From Isoetes taiwanensis (Eukaryota > Streptophyta > Lycopodiopsida > Isoetales > Isoetaceae): DNA of 64,000 nucleotides. Below, piece by piece: positions 46,430-56,700 of this stretch; position 1 is the stretch's first letter; the number at the start of each line of letters is the position of its first letter. Location of the stretch: the NCBI GenBank assembly GCA_021234155.1, contig JAJEKV010000026.1, positions 2,168,001 through 2,232,000 on the forward strand, given 5' to 3'. A program made the position numbers and the translations under genes. The notes beneath the pieces are model-generated. The model did no database searches. It was not told where the DNA came from and saw only the letters and a program-made list of their open reading frames with translations.

Positions 46430-46545
46430 ATGTGTAGCAGAGAGTTGGTAAGACCTCTCTCTTATAATGGATAGGTGTCGGGTTCAATTCCATTCCAAGA
46501 CCTTTTGCCAAAGGATTGAAGAACCACAAAATCGCATCTTTTTTG
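46430..46545 (+). ncRNA. Candidate tRNA-derived Pol III unit (SINE head)
   Basis: TAGCAGAGAGTTGG at 46435-46448 fits an internal A box and GGTTCAATTCC at 46481-46491 fits a B box at a tRNA-like spacing; TTTTTT at 46539-46544 could terminate Pol III. A full tRNA cloverleaf with a good acceptor stem does not form, so a tRNA-related SINE or decayed tRNA is likelier than a working tRNA gene. Confidence 0.35.
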
Positions 46546-46770
46546 CATGATGACGTGGCAAAGATGAGTTGGCATATGAGAGACCAAGGTGGCAATATTT
46601 GGTGACGTGGCATGCCCAGTTGGCATATTTGATGACGTGGTGATCCAGTGATGCAGTAATGATGCAGTAGGTGCCACGAGGGCGATCCGCCTAGGTGGCA
46701 AATATTCAAGGGGTATACGAAATTGAAGAGGTGTGACGATGTGGCAGTGATGTGGCGATGACGTGGCAGG
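46546..46770 (+). repeat. Cluster of gacgtggca / tggcatatttga words
   Basis: gacgtgg occurs four times (about 46551, 46602, 46635, 46759), with gatgtggc variants, among tggcatatttgatgacgtgg and tggcaatatttgg. These resemble the satellite core TGGCATGTTTGA. It may be a degenerate relative of the satellite or the kind of sequence it arose from. Confidence 0.45.
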
Positions 46771-47549
46771 GGTTGTGAATAATATTATTGTGACTAGATT
46801 TGTGCATATTGACTCTTTCCTCAGCGCCTTCATTGTTTTCTCGGGTTGTTGGAGCGTGGGCTCCACATACATTCTGAACATTCTCTAGGTTCTAAACATC
46901 TGTTGCAGCTAGGAAACTACCAGGGATCGACAGACACCCGCATCTTATTATAAGATCTGTTAGCCATGCATCTGCAACATCGACATGTGGCTAACCAAAG
47001 ATGTGGACAAGATTTTTTTAACTTTTTGACCATTTTTTCCTTACCAAAAACAAAGACGACGTTTTTGTCGGCTGCTTGAAAAACACCTAATCGATCCATT
47101 TTTTAGGCTAGAAGCTGATCGGATATGGGTGTTGGGCCTTTAAATCTCTATTTCGGCGACTCCAGCGGCCCTTTGGGTCGGATTTGAGGAGCTTTTTGAA
47201 TCATTATAATGGTTTAGGACAGTAGGAAAGTTTTTTGGATTTTAGCACAGCTTAACCTATTATTATCCATTGATTGAAATTCTTGGCATCCAGCAAGTGT
47301 GCTACAAGCAAAAAACGGTCTAGATTGCAGGTTCGTCAATTCTCAAAACTTTTTTTATTTGTTCAGCCATTCTTGGCATCTAGAGTGATTTCTGCAACTA
47401 CAATACCATCTTTTGATGTTGCATAAGCAAGTTTGCAATGCAATGCTGAAATTTAAATTATTAAACACATCTTTCCTGCATCTAAAACGATAGATGCTTC
47501 GATCCTTTAGATGCTTTAGATGCCCCGCATCTGAGCATCTATCTTTAGC
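46771..47549. other. No feature recognised
   Basis: AT-rich intergenic sequence. Short ORFs such as 46917-47099 (minus) show nothing recognisable. Confidence 0.5.
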
Positions 47550-47960
47550 CACATATGAAACATGCAACCCTTGGATATGTACTACTTGCAGACATTTGGA
47601 CACACTGGACATGCAAACTTTGGACTTGTACAAGCTGTATATTTTGGACATGACACTTGCATTTTGTACTACTTGTATACTTTTAGACACATGTAGTACG
47701 GACATGCCGACTTTGGCTTCCACTACTAGTATACTTTGGACACAGTTTTCAACCTGCATACATTGGACACGAACACTTGCATTTGTATACTTTTGGATAC
47801 ACGTCTTATGGATATGCCTATTTTGGACTTGCACTAGTCATATACTTTGGACACCAGTACCTTGTGCATGCATATATTGGACATCTACGTTTTGGAAATA
47901 GATATCGACGAGTATCTTATGGACATGTGTATTTGCAATATGAATCATTGGCTCGTACAC
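47550..47960. repeat. Degenerate tandem repeat (acttgtatactttggacac-like)
   Basis: About 15 irregular copies of a 20-35 bp motif built round tactttggacatg or ttggacacat. The overlapping ORFs on both strands (47494-47901, 47355-47834) are products of the repeat. Confidence 0.65.
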
Positions 47961-48298
47961 TTTGGATAATAAAGACTTTGTATTGCACATTTCACTTTGC
48001 AACAAAACTTGTGAAGCACAAAAACCCTTCTATTTCATGCCGAATTAGGAGAATCGTTGTACCCTTGTATCTGCACTCGCGCACCTGTGGCAATGATGTT
48101 CATCTCTCTCTCTCTCCCCCTCCCTCCCTCCCTCCTCCTCCCCCTCCCCCTCTCCCTCTCCCCACATGGGCGCTTCTAAGGCGACTTCTTAGGTGACTTC
48201 TAAACTCAAGCTCTCTAGGTACTGTTGGCGATGGCAGGCTAGAAGGGGACAAGGCAACTGGCAGGTCTGAAGCGGCCAAATTAGGCCCGAAAAAAAAC

Positions 48299-50379
48299 AT
48301 GTTGGGTCTGTTGACAAGAGCCGCAGTCGATTCCTTCTTTCCGGAACCTGTCACAGAAAACACACCCATAAATCCCAGTGCTTATGATTCGGAAAACAGT
48401 AGAGGATCAGAAGACGATGGCAGTGGCAAAGCATCGGATGGTAGCAAGAGATTATTACAAGAAATGATGGAGGCAATGCAAGGCAATATGAAGACAATGC
48501 TACTGGATTTTAAAAAGGAATTCATGAGGGTTGGAGATGAGGGCGGCTAGGGTTTTTGTTTAGGGCGGCGGCGGCGGCCGCCCGACCAGTGAAGACTCAG
48601 GTGGGTTGAACGAAGCTGGAAGAACAGCTAAAATAGCTGTTGCAGTGTCGATTCCAGCTATGGATATGGCAGAAAGGCACCCCTGCCTCGTTACTTCAAG
48701 GTCTTTTGGCAGAAGGGGATGATTCGTAGGGAAATAGCCGCTTTCCCTTGCATCTTTCCCTCTCACAGCAGATCGTTACATGGTAGGGAACATGCTTTTT
48801 TTGTCTTTGAAATGTGCTTGAAGGATGCTGCTCAAACTAGCATTTAGCCATGGATTTTAGTTCACTTGTATCCTTGAATCCTTTGTGCTATTGCTAGGGT
48901 TCTGTGATTTGTATTCAAGCAAGATTTTCAGTTCTGAACAGGTTTACCCTCTTCTGGTCTTGTGGTTGTACTCACTGCACTGCAACTTGGACTGCACTCA
49001 TTGCAATTGTGTTTCAGATCGAGTTGGTGCTGTAAATCAGGGCTTTTGTGTTGTTTGCAGGGATTTAAGTCACAAGCCATATGCACAGTCGGGTTATTTG
49101 CCCTCCCTATCCCAGCAAGGGAAGGATTAGGAGAAAGGGATGGCTGCTCTGGTCACTCTAGGGTGTGTTACAGGGGGTTTGCCATGGGATTTTTTTGGGC
49201 GGGAGACTAGGGAGACCCGGGCACGGTGGGAGTAAAGCCCATACTCCTTGCAGGAAGGGATTGAGGCTCAGCAGGCTTGGTCTCTTCTTATTGTTTGGAA
49301 GAAGGTTGGTCTCTTCTTATTGTTTGGAAGAAGGTTTGCCTGTAGTACTGCAATAATGGAATAAAGCCAAGTTAACGCGTATGAGCCTCTCCTCAAAAGC
49401 TGGAGTATCTTTCAGAGGGTGCTTCAAGTGGTTCTTTCTCACTAAGACCTCTAGGCAGCTAGTCTAGAATGGGAAGTTGCAGCTTGATCCTTGTTTGTGA
49501 TCCTGGTTTATATGATAAAACTTGTTCTATCTGGTGATCATATGCTCTGTAAATCTTATCAGGCCTATTGTGGAGCCTTTGTAATAAGGTCTTAGACCTC
49601 TTATGATAAAATTATAAGTCTAGGAAATGAGTCATTCTCTCCTATAGTATCCTACGGAGAAGAAGTTGAGAGAGGCTCTAAGTACTAGGCCTAGAGTCAG
49701 GAATGCAGTATGTGGTAGCAGCTCCGGACTCGACTGTATGTGTGTATACGATATATCTTTTGAATACAATACAGATACTTCTTGCCTTCAAAAAAAAAAA
49801 AAAAAAAAAAAAAAAAGAATTCATGAGAGAATTTATGGGGACAGTAATGCAAGAAATATTGAGGGAATTGAAACAATCTTTGGCAGCAGATTTTAAACAA
49901 GAACTAGACAGAATCAAACAAGAAAATGAAGTGATGATACGAAAATTAAGGGAAGACATAGATAAAAGGAAGCTGTGTTTGCACAGCAAGGGGAAAATGA
50001 AGCTGGTGGAGAGGACAATGAAGAACCAACTGCCATTCAGGAACTGCAGCAACAATTAATGAGCTTTATAGAAGAGCAGGACAGGAGGAATAGAGCATTA
50101 AATCTTAGATTGATTGGGTTACCAGAAGAAAATAATGAGCAAACAAAAAGGGTTGTGGAAAACTTTCTGGAAACAAGAATGCAGATTGTTTCTCCTGGGA
50201 TAACAGAAGCTTTTCGGATAGGCAAAAAGGCAAATTGGAACCCCTACATAGTGATAAAGTTTCGAGAGAAGGAAGATAGATTGAATGTGCTAAAGAAAAG
50301 ATCTTCTCTGAAAGGCCAAAATGTTTGGATTAACGAAGACTTAACAAAAGAACAATTTCAAATTTTAACGAAGACTTAA
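48299..50379 (+). pseudogene. L1-like ORF1 (RNA-binding protein), split by an insertion
   Basis: The first part, 48299 to about 48529 (MLGLLTRAAVDSFFPEP..., ending DFKKEFMR), has an acidic/Gly region. After the insertion at 48531-49815, the protein resumes at about 49816 (EFMREFMGTVMQEILREL) with a coiled coil, then the L1 ORF1 RRM-like core in another frame at 49975-50379 (RRNRALNLRLIGLPEENNE, AFRIGKKANWNPYIVIKF, QNVWINEDLT). One frameshift near 49975 and a short tandem duplication near 50337-50397 break it further. ORF1 proteins coat LINE RNA. Confidence 0.78.
48531..49815 (+). mobile_element. Poly(A)-tailed insertion of about 1.28 kb in the LINE ORF1
   Basis: The insertion lies between two copies of gaattcatgag (about 48520-48530 and 49817-49827) and ends in a 25-base A-run (49792-49816), the hallmark of LINE-driven reverse transcription. 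Its 5' end is GC-rich (gggcggcggcggcggccgcc). It contains a tandem duplication near 49283-49335 (tcttcttattgtttggaaga) and no long ORF. It could be a non-autonomous element or a retrocopied non-coding transcript. Confidence 0.75.
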
Positions 50380-50479
50380 CAAAAGAACAATTTCAAATCA
50401 AGAAAGAAAAGCTGAAGAAGTTCAAGGAAGTAAAAAGTCGGAACAAACAAGTCTTCTGGAGACGAGGACGAGCTGTTAT

Positions 50480-50770
50480 AAATAAATAGGAAGAAGAGAC
50501 CATCAGGATTGTTGTCTGGAACATCAACATGCTCACAGACACCAAGATACATAGTATGTCTGATGTTCTTCAGCAAATGGATTTGATTTGTTTTGTAGAA
50601 ACTTGGGAGCATGAGTAGTATGACACTCCCGATTTAGTTGGGTTTCATAAAATTTCATCAGCCTGGAATGAAATAGGAGATACAAGCTAAGAGGCAATGG
50701 AGGAGTAGTTTAATATTGGTTGTAAAAAATTACTGTCAATGAAAATATACTCAGATTTGTAAAAATACTT
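50480..50770 (+). pseudogene. Start of the LINE ORF2 endonuclease, broken
   Basis: Just downstream of ORF1 the sequence reads IRIVVWNINMLTDTK and DLICFVETWEHE, the start of the apurinic-type endonuclease with its Asn and catalytic Glu. In-frame stops and a deletion follow, and no RT is present, so the LINE is truncated at its 3' side. Confidence 0.65.
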
Positions 50771-51013
50771 GTACATGTACATAATTTATATAAATATATA
50801 CAAGATGTTTGGCCTTGACTCTTTCCAGTCTACACTATACCTTTTTGCCTTGGTTTTGTTGTCACTAATTTCTAACACACTCAATAAATGGTGCAATATT
50901 GCCACCAATTCATATTCAAAAAAATTACAAGACACAATTTCAAGCTCAAAACATAGGGAAAAAACCCGAGGTAAAAAAAAATGAACAGTGGAATAATTTC
51001 AAAATAACGAAAT

Positions 51014-52415
51014 CGTGGTTTCAAATGATCTGGGGCCAAAAGTCAGATATCAATAGATTAGCAAAGATCTCTCAAATTTGTGGTCCTAACCAAGTCAAAA
51101 CTTGGTCAATATCCCTGGCAGTGAGCTAATTTTTGCAGATCAAAAAGTATGAATCTTTTTTTAGTTTAGGCACTTGATTCTAAGCTGCACGCAAGGATCA
51201 ACAAGTTTTTGGGCAAGAAAATATGCTAAAATGACTTGGAATTCAATTTTTTTGCAAAAAGATTGTCACAAAACCAAAACAGCAAGCAAGTTTTTTGCAG
51301 ATTGAATTTTATTAATCTTTCTTAACTTTTGATAACTCCTGATATCTCTGACATAAACAACTTGTTTGGCAAGAATCGATGCACAAGTGATCAAGATGGA
51401 TGATTTTTTGACTAGAATGCAATAATTTTGCAAAATTAGCAAACAAGATTTTGTAAAATGATTTCTGACACTTTTTCTGAGTTTTAATGTTCCTTACTTT
51501 CTCTGATAATTCCCTGTGCAAAGAGCTAATCAAAATGAAATGTTCTTTCTTAAGATAATTGATTTAACAAATGACTTTAAACTTATGGCAGTTTAATCTA
51601 ATTTTTTTCTTTGAGATTTGTTCAGAAAGCAGAGTGTGATGCAATCTTTCTGAGATATGTTATGTTTGATTATTTACTTTTTTCAAATATCAATTTTACC
51701 TTCTCACTTTACCTCATCTGCAATGTTGAATGCAAGTTGAATCATAATTTTAATGCCAAGGGTCAGATTTTCATTCATAAGAATAGCATACAGTCAATCG
51801 AAAGATTTCGAAGCTCTTATGTCTTGGGCACAGGATCAAAAAAGGCCTCACAATAGAAATTAAGCAGTTTGCTTCAAGTAATCCATGGATTTATGAAGCA
51901 AGGAAGGCATTCAAGCTCAAGCTTATCGGTCAAAGCCGATCTCTAAAAGAGATGTCTCGATCACTTCTTCCGCCCAAAGCCCTCAAAAATTCTCAGAACG
52001 GTTTCTTCTTCTTAAACCCTTGATTCAGGCTGTTCTTGGTAAATCCGGCCCATAACCTTGTCTTTTAGCTTCGTTTAAGAGTTCTTGGCTTAGAATAGGA
52101 GATTCGGGACTGTTCTGCTTAGGTGGTTGAATCGTGATAAAAGGCCGGATCTTGGCATGACAGAAATTTAGGGTTCTTGAGGATTCTTGAAACAATATCC
52201 CACAGGCATTTTCAAATCAGGCAGCTCGGGTATAAAAGGCCTAATCCGATGTGGCTTATAACAATTACGTGCTGTCTCCTTGTGATGTCTAGCCGTTGCC
52301 AGCTCACATGCCCGGAGGCACCATGTGGCGGGGGGAGACAGGATGGGAAGAGTGACTATGGATGGGAAGAGTGACTAGGCCAGCGGGGAGGGTGTTGGAG
52401 TAGATAGGAAACATT
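51014..52415 (-). repeat. 1.4-kb unit, copy 2b
   Basis: A near-identical direct repeat of 52416-53797, offset about 1.39-1.40 kb; both are inverted relative to the unit at 30645-33676. Ends are marked by cgtggtttcaaa and gtagataggaaacatt. No convincing coding sequence. It has a small cluster of substitutions near 51910-51940 relative to the other copies. Confidence 0.85.
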
Positions 52416-53797
52416 CGTGGTTTCAAAGGATCTGGGGCCAAAAGTCAGATATCAATAGATTAGCAAAGATCTCTCAAATTTGTGGTCCTAACCAAGTCAA
52501 AACTTGGTCAATATCCCTGGCAGTGAGCTAATTTTTGCAGATCAAAAAGTATGAATCTTTTTTTAGTTTAGGCACTTGATTCTAAGGATCAACAAGTTTT
52601 TGGGCAAGAAAATATGCTAAAATGACTTGGAATTCAATTTTTTTGCAAAAAGATTGTCACAAAGCCAAAACAGCAAGCAAGTTTTTTGCAGATTGAATTT
52701 TATTAATCTTTCTTAACTTTTGATAACTCCTGACATCTCTGACATAAACAACTTGTTTGGCAAGAATCGATGCACAAGTGATCAAGATGGATGATTTTTT
52801 GACTAGAATGCAATAATTTTGCAAAATTAGCAAACAAGATTTTGTAAAATGATTTCTGACACTTTTTCTGAGTTTTAATGTTCCCTACTTTCTCTGATAA
52901 TTCCCTGTGCAAAGAGCTACTCAAAATGAAATGTTCTTTCTTAAGATAATTGATTTAACAAATGACTTTAAACTTATGACAGTTTAATCTAATTTTTTTC
53001 TTTGAGATTTGTTCAGAAAGCAGAGTGTGATGCAATCTTTCTGAGATATGTTATGTTTGATTATTTACTTTTTTCAAATATCAATTTTACCTTCTCACTT
53101 TACCTCATCTGCAATGTTGAATGCAAGTTGAATCATAATTTTAATGCTAAGGGTCGGATTTTCATTCATAAGAATAGCATACAGTCAATCGAAAGATTTC
53201 GAAGCTCTTATGTCTTGGGCACAGGATCAAAAAAGGCCTCACAATAGAAATTAAGCAGTTTGCTTCAAGTAATCCATGGATTTATGAAGCAAGGAAGGCA
53301 GATTCAAGCTACTGTCAGTCAAGCCGATCTCTAAAAGAGATGTCTCGATCACTTCTTCCGCCCAAAGCCCTCAAAAATTCTCAGAACGGTTTCTTCTTCT
53401 TAAACCCTTGATTCAGGCTGTTCTTGGTAAATCCGGCCCATAACCTTGTCTTTTAGCTTCGTTTAAGAGTAATTGGCTTAGAATAGGAGATTCGGGACTG
53501 TTTTGCTTAGGTGGTTGAATCGTGATAAAAGGCCGGATCTTGGCATGACAGAAATTTAGGGTTCTTGAGGATTCTTGAAACAATATCCCACGGGCATTTT
53601 CAAATCAGGCAGCTCGGGTATAAAAGGCCTAATCCGATGTGGCTTATAACAATTACGTGCTGTCTCCTTGTGATGTCTAGCCGTTGCCAGCTCACATGCC
53701 CGGAGGCACCATGTGGCGGGGGGAGACTGGATGGGAAGAGTGACTATGGATGGGAAGAGTGACTAGGCCTGGGGTGTTGGAGTAGATAGGAAACATT
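52416..53797 (-). repeat. 1.4-kb unit, copy 2a, adjacent to Gypsy copy 2
   Basis: Tandem partner of the previous unit. Read on the minus strand it starts at the end of Gypsy copy 2, as unit 1 follows Gypsy copy 1. It carries the uninterrupted gtcactcttccc sequence that gives the empty site of the gag-only element. Confidence 0.85.
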
Positions 53798-56700
53798 TTT
53801 TTTATTTTTTAAAACTTGGCACGAATCCCAAGAACTCAAAAATGAAGACAAAAATGAGGTGTTTTTCAAAAATCCTTTTTTCACAAGGAATCCTTTTTGA
53901 TGCTCTACAAGATGGGAGAATCTTCTTTGCAAAAAAGGAGCATTTGATTTTTTGGCTTAGAATGGAGGTCAAGTTTGATGATTTGGCAAGTTGGTGGTGA
54001 GTGATGACATAGCATTAAGAGGTGATGATGTGTCAAGCAAGGTGGCAAAATGACTTTTTTCTACTCAAAACTTTTTTATGAAGTGGAGGTGATGTGGATG
54101 ACATGTGTGTGATGATGTGGAAACACTTAGGGATGATGTGGCACCATGGAGTGATGACATGTTATCTAGGGTATCAAAATGACTCTACTTAAGCCAAAAA
54201 TTTTGAAAGAATTTTGTGATATGTGACATGTATGATGACATGGACATGCTTGAGTGATGATGTGGATGCTACTTGGCATTTTTGATGATGATGTGGACAA
54301 TTTGGCACTAGCGCACTAGAACCTTGGATCCCTTATGCAATATCTTGGACATTTTACTTCTCTATGCTTGTTTGGAGAAATTGTGCACTTTCTCTCTCTA
54401 GTTTAACTTTTAGAGTGAGAAGATGATTTTAGATCATAGAAAAAGCCAAATTGTGTGGAAGTTTTTGCTTTTTTGAAGATGGGGAATGTATATTGGGTGT
54501 GTGGTGTATGAATGGTGTGCTTTGACTAGAAAAAAGACTATTTGCCAACTTTGGATATAGGGGAAATGATGGTAGGGCAAGAGAATATGGATTATGAGGC
54601 AAGTATGATGTTCATGGGTGGAATTAAGGTGGTGAGCTCATGTAAGAAGCCTTGTGAAATAGAACTCATGCCAAAATGATTTGAAACTAGCCACATACCA
54701 AGGAATCTTTGAGGGGTCTTCCAAACTTCATTCTTGAGGGATCTTCCAATCTTCAAACTCAACTAAGCTTGCTTGAATCTTCTCCCCCTTGTCATGCTTG
54801 CATGATATCCAATAAATGTCTTTCCCTTGTTTCTTCAACAAAGGTGTCAACTTGTGATCTTCAAAGATGAAAGTCTTCATGCTTTTGGTACTTGCATACA
54901 TGTTTTAGCCAAAAGTTAGACAAAAATGTGTAGGTTGTGCGCAAGCTCTTCTATGCTACCAAAATGTGGCAGCATCATGCCAAACAAAGAAGGATAGACT
55001 GGTCCCCTAGCGTCTAGTTGTGCACATGAGTTGCTAAAGTTCTTGATGGTTGCCAATGTGGAGATATGGTTGGCAACATATGTTTTGCAAGAAGGCAAGC
55101 CCAAATGAAGTGCATATGATTGTGAGAGCATGTTATTGATGAACCTGCATGACAAGTGAATGTGTGTTTAGCAAAAACATAGCTGCCATGTGGAGATATG
55201 GTGTGATGTATGAGAGGATGATCCTGCATATGACAAAATGTTTGTTAGTACAAAGAGGAGTTGTTGTGGCAGGGATGGCAGCAGCATCATATGTAAAGAT
55301 GTGTGGAAGAAATAAGATGAGTAAATGAGAATGAGGTGTATAGATGAGTTTTTCAAATGCTCCTGCATGGAGATCAATCACTTTAGCAATGATAATTCAA
55401 AATTTTGGCCTTGTATGAGCTGGAACCTACATGCATCTCATTGTTCTTGCATTAGTCACAGTAGTAGATCACCAAAGCATGAAAGAAACTAAACTTAGCA
55501 TTAATTTTGTCTATTTGTGCAAACACCTAAAACTAATTCTTGAACTACTCTTAGACTTATTTTTTGTCTTTTCTTTTTCTAGTTTTTAGATTTTACAAAC
55601 ATGATCAGCAACTCACAAGCAATCTAAGCTAGCCTATCGATAAAACTCTTTCTGATTTTAATCAAACAAACTTAAGGCAACATGCTATTACCAATACCTC
55701 TTCAAATGTAAGATATTAATGGGATTTGGTAGCTCTCTTCCATCAACAACAGATTTTAGACAGTAGGAGTCTTTTCCTGCTACTCCAATCACTTCAAAAG
55801 GGCCTTCCCATAGATTCTCAAATTTGGCTGCTACATCCTCCCTTGCTTTGTTCCACTTGAATACCAATTCTCCAACTTTGAGAGTGTCTTGAAGCTTGTG
55901 AGCAGCCTTGAATGCTGCTATGTCCTTGGCTTTCTTGATAAGAATTGCATTCTCAGCCTCAAATCTATGTTCTTCCAGCTGCATCAATCTCACACACCTT
56001 TATCTTAGTACATCCTCCATTTCTAAGTTGATTTGATAAGCCAATCTAAGGGAGGGTAATTCAAGCTCAATGGGAACAACAAACTCGACACTATATACAA
56101 GGCTAAAGGGTGTATGCTTTGTGGATGCCTTAATGGTAGTCCTATATGCCCATGAGGCATTATGCAATTTCATATGCCAATCCTTTTTAGAAATACTAAT
56201 AGTCTTTTTAAGAATTGACTTCAGAACTTTGTTTGTTGACTCAGCTTGACCATTACCTTGAGGATAGTATGCGAAACTTTTGGTATGTTTGACTTTGAGA
56301 GTAGCTAGCAATGAGGCAATGGCTTGGTTTATAAATTGGGTTCCTCTATCAGATATGATCTTGAAAGGGATTCCAAATCTTGTGCAAATGTTTTCATGGA
56401 GAAACCTTGCAGTAGTAAATGCACTAGCCTCTCTAAGTGGAACTGCTTCGGCCCATTTTGTGAAATAATCAGTGGCTACAAGGATGAATTGATGTTGAAC
56501 TGATGAAGAAGGGTCTAGGGGACGTATAAAATCAAGTTCCCATACTTGAAATGGACCTAGAGAGGTTATGGCAGTGAGGGGAGCTGGCTGCAACACTCTT
56601 TTGCAAAAAGTTTGGCATTTAATGACAACTTTTTATAACATTATAGCAATCTTTAAAGAGAGTAAGTCAGAAATACCCTGATCTTAATATTTTCTTGGTT

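Noticed and set aside
47355-47901. Overlapping 135- and 159-codon ORFs on opposite strands
   Set aside because: They follow the degenerate tandem repeat at 47550-47960 and share no known domain.
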